Assembly (NCBI RefSeq): GCF_963677945.1
Contig: NZ_OY782578.1
Location: forward strand, 4,307,258-4,371,257
Source: an uncultured Bacteroides sp.
GTDB lineage: Bacteria; Bacteroidota; Bacteroidia; Bacteroidales; Bacteroidaceae
Direction: 5' to 3'
DNA length: 64,000 nucleotides
Below, piece by piece: positions 50,378 to 60,200 of the stretch. The translations under genes were made by a program, and so were the position numbers. Every line of letters starts with the position of its first letter. Position 1 is the first letter of the stretch. The notes under the pieces were generated by a model. The model did not search any database and was not told where the DNA came from. It worked only from the letters and a program-made list of their open reading frames with translations.

Positions 50378-51714
50378 AAATTATTATAGCAGGTGCCGGA
50401 GCTGTGGGCACACATCTTGCCAAACTCCTTTCAAAGGAAAAACAGGACATTGTTCTGATGGACGAAAATGAGGACAAACTAGTAGCATTGGATGCCAACT
50501 ATGACCTGATGACAGTATGCACATCTGCCACTTCAATTGCCGGGCTTAAGGATGCGGGAGTGGCAAATGCCGACCTGTTTATCGCCGTTACTCCGGATGA
50601 AAGCCGAAACATGACTGCGTGTATGCTGGCTTCCAATCTGGGTGCCAAGAAGACGGTAGCTCGTATTGATAATTTTGAATACCTTCAACCTAATCATCAG
50701 GAATTTTTCAAGAAGCTGGGTGTTGATTCGCTTATCTACCCGGAAATGCTTGCTGCCAAAGAAATTGTATCTTCTATAAGAATGAGCTGGATTCGTCAGT
50801 GGTGGGAGTTTTGCGGCGGTGCGCTGATACTTATTGGTGTAAAAATAAGGCAGACAGCTACCATTCTTGACATTCCACTCAGCGAACTAGGAAAACAAAA
50901 TATACCATTCCATATCGTTGCGATTAAAAGAGGTAACGAAACCATTATTCCGCGCGGTGACGATACAATAAAACTATATGATATTGTTTACTTTACTACG
51001 ACTCAGAAATACATTCCATATATTCGTAAAGTTGTAGGAAAGGAACATTATGCCGATGTGCGTAATGTGATGATTATGGGAGGAAGCCGTATTGCGGTAA
51101 GAACAGCTCAATATGCACCTGAATACATGAAGATGAAAATTGTAGAAAATGATGCTGCCCGCTGTGTGCGACTGACTGAATTGCTGGACGACAAGACAAT
51201 GGTTATTAACGGAGACGGACGTGACGTTGATCTTTTGGTTGAAGAAGGATTGAAAGACACAGAAGCTTTTGTTGCGCTGACCGGAAGTTCTGAAACTAAC
51301 ATTCTGGCCTGTCTGGCTGCCAAACGAATGGGAGTAAGAAAGACTGTTGCCGAGGTTGAAAATATAGATTACATCGGAATGGCGGAAAGTCTGGATATTG
51401 GTACGGTAATCAACAAGAAACTGATTGCAGCGAGCCATATTTATCAGATGATGCTGAACGCAGACGTAAGCAATGTGAAGTGTCTGACATTTGCCAATGC
51501 TGATGTGGCTGAGTTTAAAGTAAAAGAAGGATCGGCCATTACCAAACGTAAAGTAAAGGATCTGGGTCTGCCTAAGGGTACAACAATCGGAGGACTGATA
51601 CGTAACGGAGAAGGTATTGTGGTAACAGGTGATACACAGATACAGCCAAAAGATCATGTTGTTGTGTTCTGCCTGAGTATGATGATTAAAAAAATTGAGA
51701 AGTTCTTCAATTAA
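50374..51714 (+). CDS. trkA: Trk potassium uptake regulatory protein TrkA
   Basis: This 446-residue peripheral protein has two RCK modules. The first has [18 protein letters not shown] and [14 protein letters not shown]; the second has [17 protein letters not shown] and [13 protein letters not shown], each followed by a TrkA-C domain. It binds NAD(H) or ATP and gates the TrkH channel at the inner face of the membrane. The gene starts with an ATGA overlap with dxs and is followed by trkH 30 bp later, so the pair is one functional unit. Confidence 0.95.
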   Translation: MKIIIAGAGAVGTHLAKLLSKEKQDIVLMDENEDKLVALDANYDLMTVCTSATSIAGLKDAGVANADLFIAVTPDESRNMTACMLASNLGAKKTVARIDNFEYLQPNHQEFFKKLGVDSLIYPEMLAAKEIVSSIRMSWIRQWWEFCGGALILIGVKIRQTATILDIPLSELGKQNIPFHIVAIKRGNETIIPRGDDTIKLYDIVYFTTTQKYIPYIRKVVGKEHYADVRNVMIMGGSRIAVRTAQYAPEYMKMKIVENDAARCVRLTELLDDKTMVINGDGRDVDLLVEEGLKDTEAFVALTGSSETNILACLAAKRMGVRKTVAEVENIDYIGMAESLDIGTVINKKLIAASHIYQMMLNADVSNVKCLTFANADVAEFKVKEGSAITKRKVKDLGLPKGTTIGGLIRNGEGIVVTGDTQIQPKDHVVVFCLSMMIKKIEKFFN

Positions 51715-51744
51715 CAGATAAAGAAGCCATAGATAGCAAGAAAT

Positions 51745-53193
51745 ATGATTAATTTAAAGATAATATTTAAAATAACAGGTATCCTGGCACTCATCGAAGC
51801 TATATTACTACTTTCGTGCGCAGGAATCTCTCTTATTTATCAGGAAGAGATTCTGAACGATTTTCTGAAAGTGGCAATCGGCTCAGCAGTTTTAGGTGGA
51901 TTGCTGGTATTGATGGGAACAAGAGCCTCAAAGAAGCTGAGCAAAAGAGATGGATATTTAGTCATAACACTGGCATGGATTCTCTTTTCGGCAATTGGTA
52001 TGCTCCCATATTTAATTAGCGGGTATATACCACGGCCTGTTGATGCATTCTTTGAAAGCATATCAGGATTTACTACTACAGGAGCAACCATCCTCAATAA
52101 TATTGAATCTCTACCTCATGGGCTGCTTTTCTGGCGAAGCCTTACTCAATGGGTTGGCGGATTTGGCTTTATCTTTGTAGTTATTGCTATACTACCGGTA
52201 TTTGGAATTGGAAGCATGCAGCTCTTTGCTACTGAGACAAGTGGATCTGCGAGCGAAAAATTACACCCACGAATCAGCGTTACAGCAAAAAGAATTGGGT
52301 ATATTTATCTGATACTAACCGCAGTACTGGCGCTTTTATTATTGGGAGATATGAGCCTATTCGACTCTGTATGCCACTCTTTTTCAACGATCTCTACAGG
52401 AGGATTCTCTACCAAACAAACAAATATAGCATATTTCAACTCTCCATATATTGAGTACGTAATATCTTTATTTATGATATTATCGGGAATAAACTTTACC
52501 CTTTACTTTTACCTTACCAAAGGAAAAGTAAAAAAAGCATTAAACGATTGTGAGTTGAAATGGTACATGGTGGGAATTGTTATTCTAACAATAATATTCT
52601 CCTCCGCATTGGCAGCTACCACTTCTCTGAATGGTGAAGAATCGTTCCGAAAAGGTTTGTTACACGTAACATCCATCATAACAACAACAGGATTTACCTC
52701 TGCCGATTACATGACCTGGGAACCTTTTCTTTGGGCCATGTTAGCTGTTATGATGTTTATTGGTGCCAGCAGCGGTTCTGCTACCGGAGCTATAAAAAGT
52801 ATCCGATTTATTATTCTTGGTAAAATGACCAGAAATCAGTTCAGACGTATGATTCATCCAAATGCTGTTTTACCTGTAAAAATAAACAAGATTGCAGTAT
52901 CTCCTTCTCTGCAATCATCTGCTATTGTTTTTGTACTTGTGTATATAACAATCTTCACATTAGGTTGGCTTGGCATGATGATTATGGGAGTAGGAAATAT
53001 TGAATCCTTTGGAACAGTAGCTTCCAGTCTTGGAAATGTAGGACCAGGGTTAGGACTTTGTGGCCCTGCCTATTCATGGAGCAGCCTTCCCGATGGAAGT
53101 AAATGGCTTCTTTCGTTCCTGATGCTCATAGGCCGTCTGGAGATATTCTCTGTGCTGCTTCTCTTCACACCCTATTTCTGGAAGAAAAGATAA
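51745..53193 (+). CDS. trkH: Trk potassium transporter membrane subunit TrkH
   Basis: This 482-residue integral membrane protein has the four pore-loop repeats of the SKT family: ISGFTTTGATIL, HSFSTISTGGFST, TSIITTTGFTSAD and SLGNVGPGLGLCGP. These form the potassium selectivity filter. Roughly ten membrane helices surround them. With TrkA it imports potassium at the expense of the proton gradient and ATP regulation. It ends the dxs operon. Confidence 0.95.
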   Translation: MINLKIIFKITGILALIEAILLLSCAGISLIYQEEILNDFLKVAIGSAVLGGLLVLMGTRASKKLSKRDGYLVITLAWILFSAIGMLPYLISGYIPRPVDAFFESISGFTTTGATILNNIESLPHGLLFWRSLTQWVGGFGFIFVVIAILPVFGIGSMQLFATETSGSASEKLHPRISVTAKRIGYIYLILTAVLALLLLGDMSLFDSVCHSFSTISTGGFSTKQTNIAYFNSPYIEYVISLFMILSGINFTLYFYLTKGKVKKALNDCELKWYMVGIVILTIIFSSALAATTSLNGEESFRKGLLHVTSIITTTGFTSADYMTWEPFLWAMLAVMMFIGASSGSATGAIKSIRFIILGKMTRNQFRRMIHPNAVLPVKINKIAVSPSLQSSAIVFVLVYITIFTLGWLGMMIMGVGNIESFGTVASSLGNVGPGLGLCGPAYSWSSLPDGSKWLLSFLMLIGRLEIFSVLLLFTPYFWKKR

Positions 53194-53668
53194 GTATTTT
53201 AAAAAGCGCGGAAAAACCATCCCTATTTTTTGTTATTATACGGGGTGAACATAATTTTTCCGCAGCTTATAATCAGCCTGTTAAGTTAAAAAGTAAAACG
53301 TATTGTCAGAATCCAACCTTATAAGTTGCCTCTAAAAACAGGATAGTCGAGTTAAAAGTGTTTAACCGCTCTTTTTCAACCATTTATTCAGGTTGTATTC
53401 CAAAACCAAACAGGTTATCTTGCCTGATTATTGAGGTTATATTTTTATTTATTGGCGATAGATTTTTAAAGGAACAATTCCTTCCTGTGTTCCACCAACG
53501 GCGAGAAAAAGCTATTAGGTATTTGAAAATAAAGTTGAAGAAATGCAATACGTTAATAGAATGCTCTAGACAAAAAAAGAGGTAGCTGCTTTTGTGTTTT
53601 TTAATAATTAAATTCAAAAGTATCTCGATACATTGTCTAAATTTGTATTTTAATAATGTGTAAATATA
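53194..53668. other. Intergenic stretch between trkH and the Crp-like gene
   Basis: A possible terminator follows trkH: GCGGAAAAA near 53209 pairs with TTTTTCCGC near 53262, with a long loop. The rest is AT-rich. A 75-codon frame (53358-53585) has no recognisable motif and is not called. No clear promoter consensus was found for the regulator. Confidence 0.45.
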
Positions 53669-54238
53669 GTGTATCCCAATCTTATTAATCATATTCAGAC
53701 CTACGTTCAGTTAAGCGAACAGGATATTCAAACTCTTTATAGACATATAAAGTTCTTGAGTTTGAATAGAAGAGAGGTATTGTTGAGAGAGGGACAAATC
53801 TGTCGCTCTTATTATTTTGTGGAAAAAGGCTGTTTGCGGATGTATTTTCTTAATAACAAAGGGATGGAAAAGACCACTCAGTTTGCACTGGAACATTGGT
53901 GGCTTTCCGACTATTTCAGTTTATCAGATCAAAAACCTTCGGAATATACGATTGAGACTATTGAACAATCAGAAATATTAGCTATCAGCACTCAATCTTT
54001 TGAAGAGTTATTGAAGGAGGTGCCGGTCCTGGAACTTTATTTTAGAAAAGTTATGCAAAAGGCAGTAGCAGCTTCTCAATTGAGAATAAAACTCTTATAT
54101 GAACTTTCCAAAGAAGAACTATTTTTGCTTTTTAATGCTCAGTTTCCAGAGTTTGTTCAGCGGGTACCTCAGTATATGTTAGCCTCTTATCTGGGGCTTA
54201 CTCCAGAATATTTAAGTGAAATACGAAAGAAAAAATAA
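53669..54238 (+). CDS. Crp/Fnr-family transcriptional regulator
   Basis: This 189-residue protein has an N-terminal cyclic-nucleotide-binding-like beta barrel (LSLNRREVLLREGQICRSYY, VEKGCLRMYF). It lacks the cAMP-contact Arg-Ser pattern, as is common in Bacteroidetes members. The C-terminal helix-turn-helix is short (PQYMLASYLGLTPEYLSEIR). The assigned start is GTG, since no in-frame ATG lies upstream of the domain. It precedes an FMN-binding protein gene, which it may control; there is a 94-bp gap with a promoter-like box between them. Confidence 0.8.
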   Translation: MYPNLINHIQTYVQLSEQDIQTLYRHIKFLSLNRREVLLREGQICRSYYFVEKGCLRMYFLNNKGMEKTTQFALEHWWLSDYFSLSDQKPSEYTIETIEQSEILAISTQSFEELLKEVPVLELYFRKVMQKAVAASQLRIKLLYELSKEELFLLFNAQFPEFVQRVPQYMLASYLGLTPEYLSEIRKKK

Positions 54239-54291
54239 TTATCATTTTTTATTTCTTAATCCAGCTTAATATTTACCAACCTTCATGTATA

Positions 54292-54299
54292 TACCTTTG
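54292..54299 (+). promoter_or_regulatory. -7 box of the FMN-binding protein gene
   Basis: TACCTTTG matches TAnnTTTG and lies 34 bp before the ATG; no -33 TTTG was seen. Confidence 0.45.
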
Positions 54300-54332
54300 C
54301 ATCATAATTAAAATCATTAATAAGAATAAATT

Positions 54333-54722
54333 ATGAACGAATCAGAAAAATTGCCGCAAAAATTGCTTGAAGTATTCAAGAATGAAGGAGTAGTATCAAT
54401 TGTTTCGTGGGGAATAGACGAGCCGCATGTTGTTAATACATGGAATTCTTATCTTGTTGCAACAGAAGATGGCAGGATTTTGATTCCAGCTTATGGAATG
54501 CGTAAAACGCAGAGAAATATAGAGGCTAATAACAAGGTAAAACTTACTTTGGGAACAAGAAATGTTTTGGGCTATAAGGATTATCCGGGAACCGGATTTT
54601 TGATTGAAGGCACAGCCCAATTCCTTGAATCTGGCCCTGAATGTGATTTAATGAAAGAGAAGTTTTCAGGTCTCAAGAGAGTGTTGGAAGTAACTGTTAC
54701 ATCTGCTAAGCAAACTCTTTAA
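54333..54722 (+). CDS. Pyridoxamine-5'-phosphate-oxidase-like FMN-binding protein
   Basis: This 129-residue single-domain split-barrel protein has GVVSIVSWGIDEPHVVNTWN at the start, then ILIPAYGMRKTQRNIEANNK and TGFLIEGTAQFLESGP. These match small PNPOx-like flavin-binding proteins. Such proteins bind FMN or F420-like cofactors or haem and reduce diverse substrates; the role of this one is not known. It has its own probable promoter and a strong terminator. Confidence 0.75.
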   Translation: MNESEKLPQKLLEVFKNEGVVSIVSWGIDEPHVVNTWNSYLVATEDGRILIPAYGMRKTQRNIEANNKVKLTLGTRNVLGYKDYPGTGFLIEGTAQFLESGPECDLMKEKFSGLKRVLEVTVTSAKQTL

Positions 54723-54746
54723 TTTTAAACCGCCTTATTCTTTTTG

Positions 54747-54800
54747 TAACACAAAACAAGGTCCGTAAAATTTCCTTTTATGGACCTTGTTTGTGTTATT
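54747..54800 (+). terminator. Terminator after the FMN-binding protein gene
   Basis: AACACAAAACAAGGTCC pairs with GGACCTTGTTTGTGTT, a 16-17 bp stem with one mismatch, followed by ATTAT. It can act on both strands. Confidence 0.75.
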
Positions 54801-55073
54801 ATCTCTGTGATAGAATAACTCTATAATTTACCTATTCTGTAAGAAGTTTCCTGTTGTTGTGACTATACCAGAATTGTTTTAAAATATTTTTCTTCATCCA
54901 AATATCGGTTTATTTCTTTAAAGGAACTTTATTTATATTTAGCAATTCATAATTATTCACTCTTTACTTCACAATTTTATCAAAAAAAGAGTCACTAAGC
55001 TCATTTTTCTGTTTTTTATTTTCTGTCATCCCAATAAAAAGAGAATAAAAAAACTACTTTTTGTTAGGTGTGG
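54801..55073. other. AT-rich gap before the nuo promoter
   Basis: No open frame of note, no repeat and no convincing hairpin was seen here. Confidence 0.5.
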
Positions 55074-55106
55074 TTTGCAAATCATTAATAATAAATTGTA
55101 TCTTTG
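55074..55106 (+). promoter_or_regulatory. Promoter of the nuo operon
   Basis: The boxes are TTTG at 55074-55077 and TATCTTTG at 55099-55106, with the same 21-bp spacing as the GH35 promoter. The nuoA ATG is 86 bp downstream, leaving a leader of about 80 nt. Confidence 0.75.
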
Positions 55107-55192
55107 CGCTCTTAAAAGCTGAGAATCAGCCTATATTTCATTTTTGTTAAATATTTCTATTTATATTATACATTTTTAATGTACATTGAACT

Positions 55193-55543
55193 ATGAATTT
55201 TATGATGTTAGTCGTCGCTGTAATCACGGCAATTGCCTTGGTTGTTGCGGCATTGTTTATCGCCAAAGCGATCTCGCCGCGGTCGTTTAACCCGCAAAAG
55301 GGAGAGGCGTACGAATGCGGTATACCTACGCGAGGTAAGTCTTGGATGCAGTTCAGAGTTGGTTACTACCTCTTTGCCATCCTGTTTTTAATGTTCGACG
55401 TTGAAACCGTCTTTCTTTTCCCTTGGGCTACCATTGTGGGTGAGCTAGGCGTAAACGGACTTATCAGCATTCTATTTTTCTTCGGTGTGTTAATTTTAGG
55501 CCTTGCGTATGCTTGGAAGAAAGGAGCTCTTGAATGGAAATAA
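55193..55543 (+). CDS. nuoA: NADH-quinone oxidoreductase subunit A
   Basis: This 116-residue protein has three membrane helices. The conserved loop [22 protein letters not shown] and [15 protein letters not shown] are diagnostic of NuoA/ND3; the Cys in the loop lies near the quinone entry. It overlaps nuoB by 10 bp. Confidence 0.95.
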   Translation: MNFMMLVVAVITAIALVVAALFIAKAISPRSFNPQKGEAYECGIPTRGKSWMQFRVGYYLFAILFLMFDVETVFLFPWATIVGELGVNGLISILFFFGVLILGLAYAWKKGALEWK

Positions 55544-56115
55544 AGAAGCCGAAAATAAAGTCAATGCAATATGAAGACTTTCAAGATAATGAGTATTTGG
55601 AAAAAATGGTTGCTGAGCTTAATGCAGAAGGTACAAACGTACTTTTGGGCAAATTGGACGATCTCATCAACTGGGGACGAAGCAATTCCCTTTGGCCGCT
55701 TACATTCGCTACAAGCTGTTGCGGTATCGAATTCATGGCACTTGGTGCCGCACGTTATGACATGGCCCGTTTCGGGTTTGAAGTAGCACGTGCAAGTCCT
55801 CGCCAGGCGGATATGATTATGGTTTGTGGTACTATCACAGACAGAATGGCTCCTGTATTGAAACGTCTGTACGACCAGATGCCTGATCCTAAATATGTAG
55901 TTGCTGTGGGTGGATGCGCTGTAAGCGGTGGTCCGTTTAAGAAATCTTATCACGTAGTAAACGGAGTAGACCAGATTATGCCGGTGGATGTATATATCCC
56001 AGGATGTCCTCCACGTCCGGAAGCATTCTATTACGGTTTGATGCAATTGCAACGCAAAGTAAAACTCGAAAAATTCTTCGGTGGGGTAAACCGCAAAGAG
56101 AAAGAAGAAAAATAA
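55534..56115 (+). CDS. nuoB: NADH-quinone oxidoreductase subunit B
   Basis: This 193-residue peripheral subunit carries cluster N2, the last electron carrier before quinone. The four ligand cysteines lie in [20 protein letters not shown] and [29 protein letters not shown] is also conserved. It overlaps nuoA and lies 3 bp before nuoCD. Confidence 0.96.
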   Translation: MEIKKPKIKSMQYEDFQDNEYLEKMVAELNAEGTNVLLGKLDDLINWGRSNSLWPLTFATSCCGIEFMALGAARYDMARFGFEVARASPRQADMIMVCGTITDRMAPVLKRLYDQMPDPKYVVAVGGCAVSGGPFKKSYHVVNGVDQIMPVDVYIPGCPPRPEAFYYGLMQLQRKVKLEKFFGGVNRKEKEEK

Positions 56116-56118
56116 GCT

Positions 56119-57738
56119 ATGAATATAAAAGACAGAATATTAGAAATCGTCCCCGAAGCACAGTTTGCTGAACAGGGTGACTTGACTGCTACCATTCCTG
56201 CCGAATCCTTCCACGCTTTAGCAGAAAGACTAAAGAACGATAAGGATACGCAATTTGACTTCTTATTAAGTCTGACCGGTATGGACTGGGGCGAAACACT
56301 GGGTGTAGTATATCATCTGGAATCTACCGTGTACGGCCACACCATTGTACTGAAAACAATGACTGCCGATCGTGAAAAGCCAGAACTAGCATCAGTTACA
56401 GATTTATGGAGAGCTGCCGAATTTAACGAACGTGAAGTGTTCGATTTCTTCGGCATTCGTTTTATTAACAACTCTGATATGCGCCGTTTATACCTGCGCG
56501 AAGACTGGGTTGGATATCCATTGCGTAAGGACTATGATGATTCATTGAATCCTTTGCGTATGACCAACGAAGTTACTGAAGATACAACTGAAGAACTTTC
56601 ATTGGATGAAGAAGGAAATCTGGTTAATAAAACAAATGTCCTTTTCGAAGACAAAGAATATGTAGTTAACATCGGTCCTCAGCACCCTGCAACGCACGGT
56701 GTACTTCGTTTCCGTACTTCTCTTGAGGGAGAAACAATCAAAAAGATTGAACCTTATTGCGGATACATCCACAGAGGTATTGAAAAAATGAACGAAAGTC
56801 TGACTTATCCTCAGACACTGGCATTGACCGACCGTCTTGATTATCTAGCTTCTCACCACAATCGTCACGCTGTATGTATGTGTATTGAGAAAGCTATGGG
56901 CGTAGAAGTTTCAGAACGTGTTCAGTACATCCGTACCATCATGGACGAACTTCAACGTATCGACTCTCACCTTTTGTTCTACTCATGTGCATGTATGGAC
57001 TTAGGTGGTTTAACAGCATTCTTCTATGGTTTCCGCGACCGTGAAAAGATTCTTGATATATTCGAAGCAACAACAGGAGGTCGTTTGATTCAGAACTACT
57101 ACACCATTGGTGGTGTACAGGCAGATCTTCACCCTGATTTCGTAAAAGACGTAAAAGAATTCATAGCTTACCTTCGTCCAATCTTAAAAGAATACCACGA
57201 CATCTTTACAGGAAACATAATTGTTCATCAACGTATGAAAGGCGTTGGCGTATTGAGTCGTGAAGACGCTATCTCATTTGGTGCTACCGGAGGTACTGGT
57301 CGTGCTTCAGGATGGGCATGCGATACACGTAAGCGCAAACCTTACGCAATGTACGGAAAAGTAGACTTCAAGGAAATTGTTTACACTGAAGGCGACTGCT
57401 TTGCACGTTACATGGTTCGTATGGATGAAATCCTTGAATCAATGAAGATCATTGAACAACTTATTGACAACATCCCTGCGGGAGACTATCAAGTGAAAAT
57501 GAAACCTATCATCCGTGTACCAGAGGGTAACTACTTTGCTTCCGTAGAAGCTAGTCGTGGAGAATTTGGTGTATTTATTGAAAGCCACGGAGATAAATTC
57601 CCATACCGTATGAAATACCGTTCAACCGGTCTTCCATTGGTTTCGGCTATAGATACCATCACACGCGGTGCCAAGATTGCCGACCTTATTGCAATTGGTG
57701 CGACGCTTGACTATGTAGTACCTGATATTGATAGATAA
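56119..57738 (+). CDS. nuoCD: NADH-quinone oxidoreductase subunits C and D, fused
   Basis: Residues 1-165 of this 539-residue fusion are NuoC (LTGMDWGETLGVVYHLES, REVFDFFGIRF, LREDWVGYPLRKDYDD). Residues 175-539 are NuoD (NIGPQHPATHGVLRF, CGYIHRGIEKM, DRLDYLASHHNRHAVC), ending in the conserved GATLDYVVPDIDR. NuoD forms the quinone pocket with NuoB. The fusion is found in Bacteroidetes and in enterobacteria. Confidence 0.96.
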   Translation: MNIKDRILEIVPEAQFAEQGDLTATIPAESFHALAERLKNDKDTQFDFLLSLTGMDWGETLGVVYHLESTVYGHTIVLKTMTADREKPELASVTDLWRAAEFNEREVFDFFGIRFINNSDMRRLYLREDWVGYPLRKDYDDSLNPLRMTNEVTEDTTEELSLDEEGNLVNKTNVLFEDKEYVVNIGPQHPATHGVLRFRTSLEGETIKKIEPYCGYIHRGIEKMNESLTYPQTLALTDRLDYLASHHNRHAVCMCIEKAMGVEVSERVQYIRTIMDELQRIDSHLLFYSCACMDLGGLTAFFYGFRDREKILDIFEATTGGRLIQNYYTIGGVQADLHPDFVKDVKEFIAYLRPILKEYHDIFTGNIIVHQRMKGVGVLSREDAISFGATGGTGRASGWACDTRKRKPYAMYGKVDFKEIVYTEGDCFARYMVRMDEILESMKIIEQLIDNIPAGDYQVKMKPIIRVPEGNYFASVEASRGEFGVFIESHGDKFPYRMKYRSTGLPLVSAIDTITRGAKIADLIAIGATLDYVVPDIDR

Positions 57739-57754
57739 ATAAAATATAAAAGAT

Positions 57755-58831
57755 ATGTTTGATTTTAGTATAGTTTCAAGCTGGATACATGGCCTGCTTA
57801 CAGGATTCATGCCTGAAGGCTTAGCCATTTTCCTGGAATGTGTTGTCATTGGCGTTTGCATTATGCTAATGTATGCTGTACTTGCTATCGTTCTTATTTA
57901 TATGGAGCGTAAGGTATGTGCATTCTTCCAATGTCGTCTTGGTCCTAACCGTGTTGGTAAATACGGTTTAATGCAGGTCTTTGCCGACGTATTTAAAATG
58001 TTAATCAAAGAGATTATCACTCTGAAAAACTCGGACCGATTGCTTTATAATCTGGCTCCATATATGGTAATTCTCGCTTCTATCCTTTCATTCTCTTGTT
58101 TACCTATAAATAAAGGAATGGAAATTATCGATTTTAATATTGGTGTATTCTTCCTTATGGCAGCTTCTTCTATCGGAGTTGTAGGTATTCTGCTTGCAGG
58201 ATGGAGTAGTAACAACAAGTTCACATTGATCGGTGCTATGCGTAGTGGTGCTCAGATTATCAGTTACGAACTTTCAGTTGGTCTTTCTATCCTTACAATG
58301 GTAGTACTTACAGGAACAATGTCGTTCTCTGAAATCGTAGAAGGTCAGGCTGACGGATGGAATATTTTCAAAGGTCATATCCCTGCACTGATTGCTTTCA
58401 TTGTTTACCTTATTGCCGGTAACGCTGAAACAAACCGTGGTCCGTTCGACTTACCTGAAGCTGAATCTGAACTTACTGCCGGATACCACACAGAGTATTC
58501 TGGTATGCACTTCGGTTTCTTCTATCTTGCAGAATACCTGAACTTATTCATTGTATCGGGTGTAGCTGCAACAGTATTCTTAGGAGGATGGATGCCATTC
58601 CACGTTTCCGGTCTTGACGGATTCAATGCAATAATGGATTTCATTCCAGGATTTGTATGGTTCTTTGCAAAAGCCTTCTTTGTAGTATTCCTGCTTATGT
58701 GGATTAAATGGACATTCCCACGTTTGCGTATCGACCAGATATTGAAACTTGAATGGAAGTTTTTGGTGCCAATCAGTATGTTCAACTTATTGTTGATGGT
58801 ACTCATTGTTGTATTTGGATTACACTTTTAA
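57755..58831 (+). CDS. nuoH: NADH-quinone oxidoreductase subunit H
   Basis: This 358-residue membrane subunit has eight or nine helices. [20 protein letters not shown] and the acidic loop [20 protein letters not shown], which lines the quinone channel, are both intact. It links the quinone site to the proton-pumping arm. Confidence 0.96.
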   Translation: MFDFSIVSSWIHGLLTGFMPEGLAIFLECVVIGVCIMLMYAVLAIVLIYMERKVCAFFQCRLGPNRVGKYGLMQVFADVFKMLIKEIITLKNSDRLLYNLAPYMVILASILSFSCLPINKGMEIIDFNIGVFFLMAASSIGVVGILLAGWSSNNKFTLIGAMRSGAQIISYELSVGLSILTMVVLTGTMSFSEIVEGQADGWNIFKGHIPALIAFIVYLIAGNAETNRGPFDLPEAESELTAGYHTEYSGMHFGFFYLAEYLNLFIVSGVAATVFLGGWMPFHVSGLDGFNAIMDFIPGFVWFFAKAFFVVFLLMWIKWTFPRLRIDQILKLEWKFLVPISMFNLLLMVLIVVFGLHF

Positions 58832-58844
58832 TTAATAGAAAGAT

Positions 58845-59351
58845 ATGAATAGTTTTAATCAATATATAGGCTCACTGTTTGGTGGTTTGAAGACCTTACT
58901 GATAGGTATGAAGACCAGTATCACAGTGTTCTTCCGCAAGAAGACCACAGAGCAATACCCTGAAAACCGGGCTACTTTGAAAATATCCGACCGTTTCCGC
59001 GGTACACTGGTTATGCCTCACGACGAGAACAACCAGCACAAATGTGTTGCCTGCGGACTTTGTCAGATGGCTTGTCCAAACGATACCATCACTGTAATTT
59101 CAGAAATGGTTACCGACGAAGAAGGTAAGAAGAAAAAAGTATTAGTGAAATATCAATATGACCTTGGAAGCTGCATGTATTGCCAACTTTGCGTAAATGC
59201 ATGTCCTCACGATGCCATCAAGTTTGATAATTCTTTCGAACATGCTGTTTTTGATCGTAGTAAGCTTATTAAGCAGCTTAACAACGAAGGTTCAACAGTT
59301 GTAGTAAAAAAGAAACCGAATACTGAAGGTTTAACAGAAGAAAAAAAGTAA
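58845..59351 (+). CDS. nuoI: NADH-quinone oxidoreductase subunit I
   Basis: This 168-residue ferredoxin-like subunit has two 4Fe-4S motifs, CVACGLCQMACP and CMYCQLCVNACP, binding clusters N6a and N6b. The N-terminal amphipathic part anchors it at the membrane. It passes electrons to NuoB. Confidence 0.95.
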   Translation: MNSFNQYIGSLFGGLKTLLIGMKTSITVFFRKKTTEQYPENRATLKISDRFRGTLVMPHDENNQHKCVACGLCQMACPNDTITVISEMVTDEEGKKKKVLVKYQYDLGSCMYCQLCVNACPHDAIKFDNSFEHAVFDRSKLIKQLNNEGSTVVVKKKPNTEGLTEEKK

Positions 59352-59870
59352 ATGAATATGGATATAACACTTCAACAAGTAGCATTCTTCGTTGTGGCAA
59401 TTTTCATCACCATCTTTTCGGTGTTGACTGTTACCACCAGTAAGATTCTACGTTCAGCCACTTATCTGCTGTTCGTTCTATTCGGCACGGCAGCTATCTA
59501 TTTCCTATTGGATTATACATTCCTGGGAGCTGTACAATTAATGGTTTATGCAGGAGGTATTGTAGTCCTGTATGTATTCTCGATACTTCTTACCAACTCT
59601 GACCAGAGCATGAATAAGAAGCTGAATAAAAGCAAGCTCATGGCCAGTCTGATTTCTGCCATTGCCGGTGCTGCCATTGTATTATTTATTGTTTTGACTC
59701 ACAACTTCGTTCCTACAGCTACAGCTGAATCACAGGAATTAGGTATGAAAACAATCGGTCATGCACTTATGGGTAGTGGTAAGCAACAATATTTGTTGCC
59801 TTTCGAAGCAGTCAGCATCTTACTGCTTGCTTGTATCATCGGAGGTTTAGTAATCGCACGTAAAAGATAA
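59352..59870 (+). CDS. nuoJ: NADH-quinone oxidoreductase subunit J
   Basis: This 172-residue protein has five membrane helices. The segment FLGAVQLMVYAGGIVVLYVFSI is the conserved ND6 helix, part of the coupling between quinone chemistry and proton transfer. It starts immediately after the nuoI stop. Confidence 0.93.
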   Translation: MNMDITLQQVAFFVVAIFITIFSVLTVTTSKILRSATYLLFVLFGTAAIYFLLDYTFLGAVQLMVYAGGIVVLYVFSILLTNSDQSMNKKLNKSKLMASLISAIAGAAIVLFIVLTHNFVPTATAESQELGMKTIGHALMGSGKQQYLLPFEAVSILLLACIIGGLVIARKR

Positions 59871-59876
59871 AAGAGA

Positions 59877-60188
59877 ATGGAAATACAAGTAGAATATTAT
59901 TTAATAGTAAGCACCATCATGATGTTTGCCGGAGTCTTCGGATTCCTAACCCGCAAAAACACGCTGGCTATGCTTATATCATTGGAACTTATATTGAACG
60001 CATCAGACATCAACTTTGCAGTGTTTAACCGCTTTTTGTTTCCTGCTCAGTTAGAAGGTCACTTCTTCACGCTCTTTGCCATTGCAATTGCTGCTGCCGA
60101 AACAGCTGTTGGTATTGCAATCATTATCAATATCTATCGCAACGTACGAGGTATTCAAGTGAAGGACATCGAAGAAATGAAACATTAA
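59877..60188 (+). CDS. nuoK: NADH-quinone oxidoreductase subunit K
   Basis: This 103-residue protein has three helices and matches ND4L. The two membrane glutamates essential for proton transfer are in LISLELILNAS and IAIAAAETAVGIAI. It lies between nuoJ and nuoL in standard order. Confidence 0.94.
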   Translation: MEIQVEYYLIVSTIMMFAGVFGFLTRKNTLAMLISLELILNASDINFAVFNRFLFPAQLEGHFFTLFAIAIAAAETAVGIAIIINIYRNVRGIQVKDIEEMKH

Positions 60189-60200
60189 TAAAGAGACATT

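Noticed and set aside
53358-53585. A 75-codon frame between trkH and the Crp-like gene
   Set aside because: No recognisable motif, no promoter or ribosome binding context; the region looks like AT-rich intergenic DNA.
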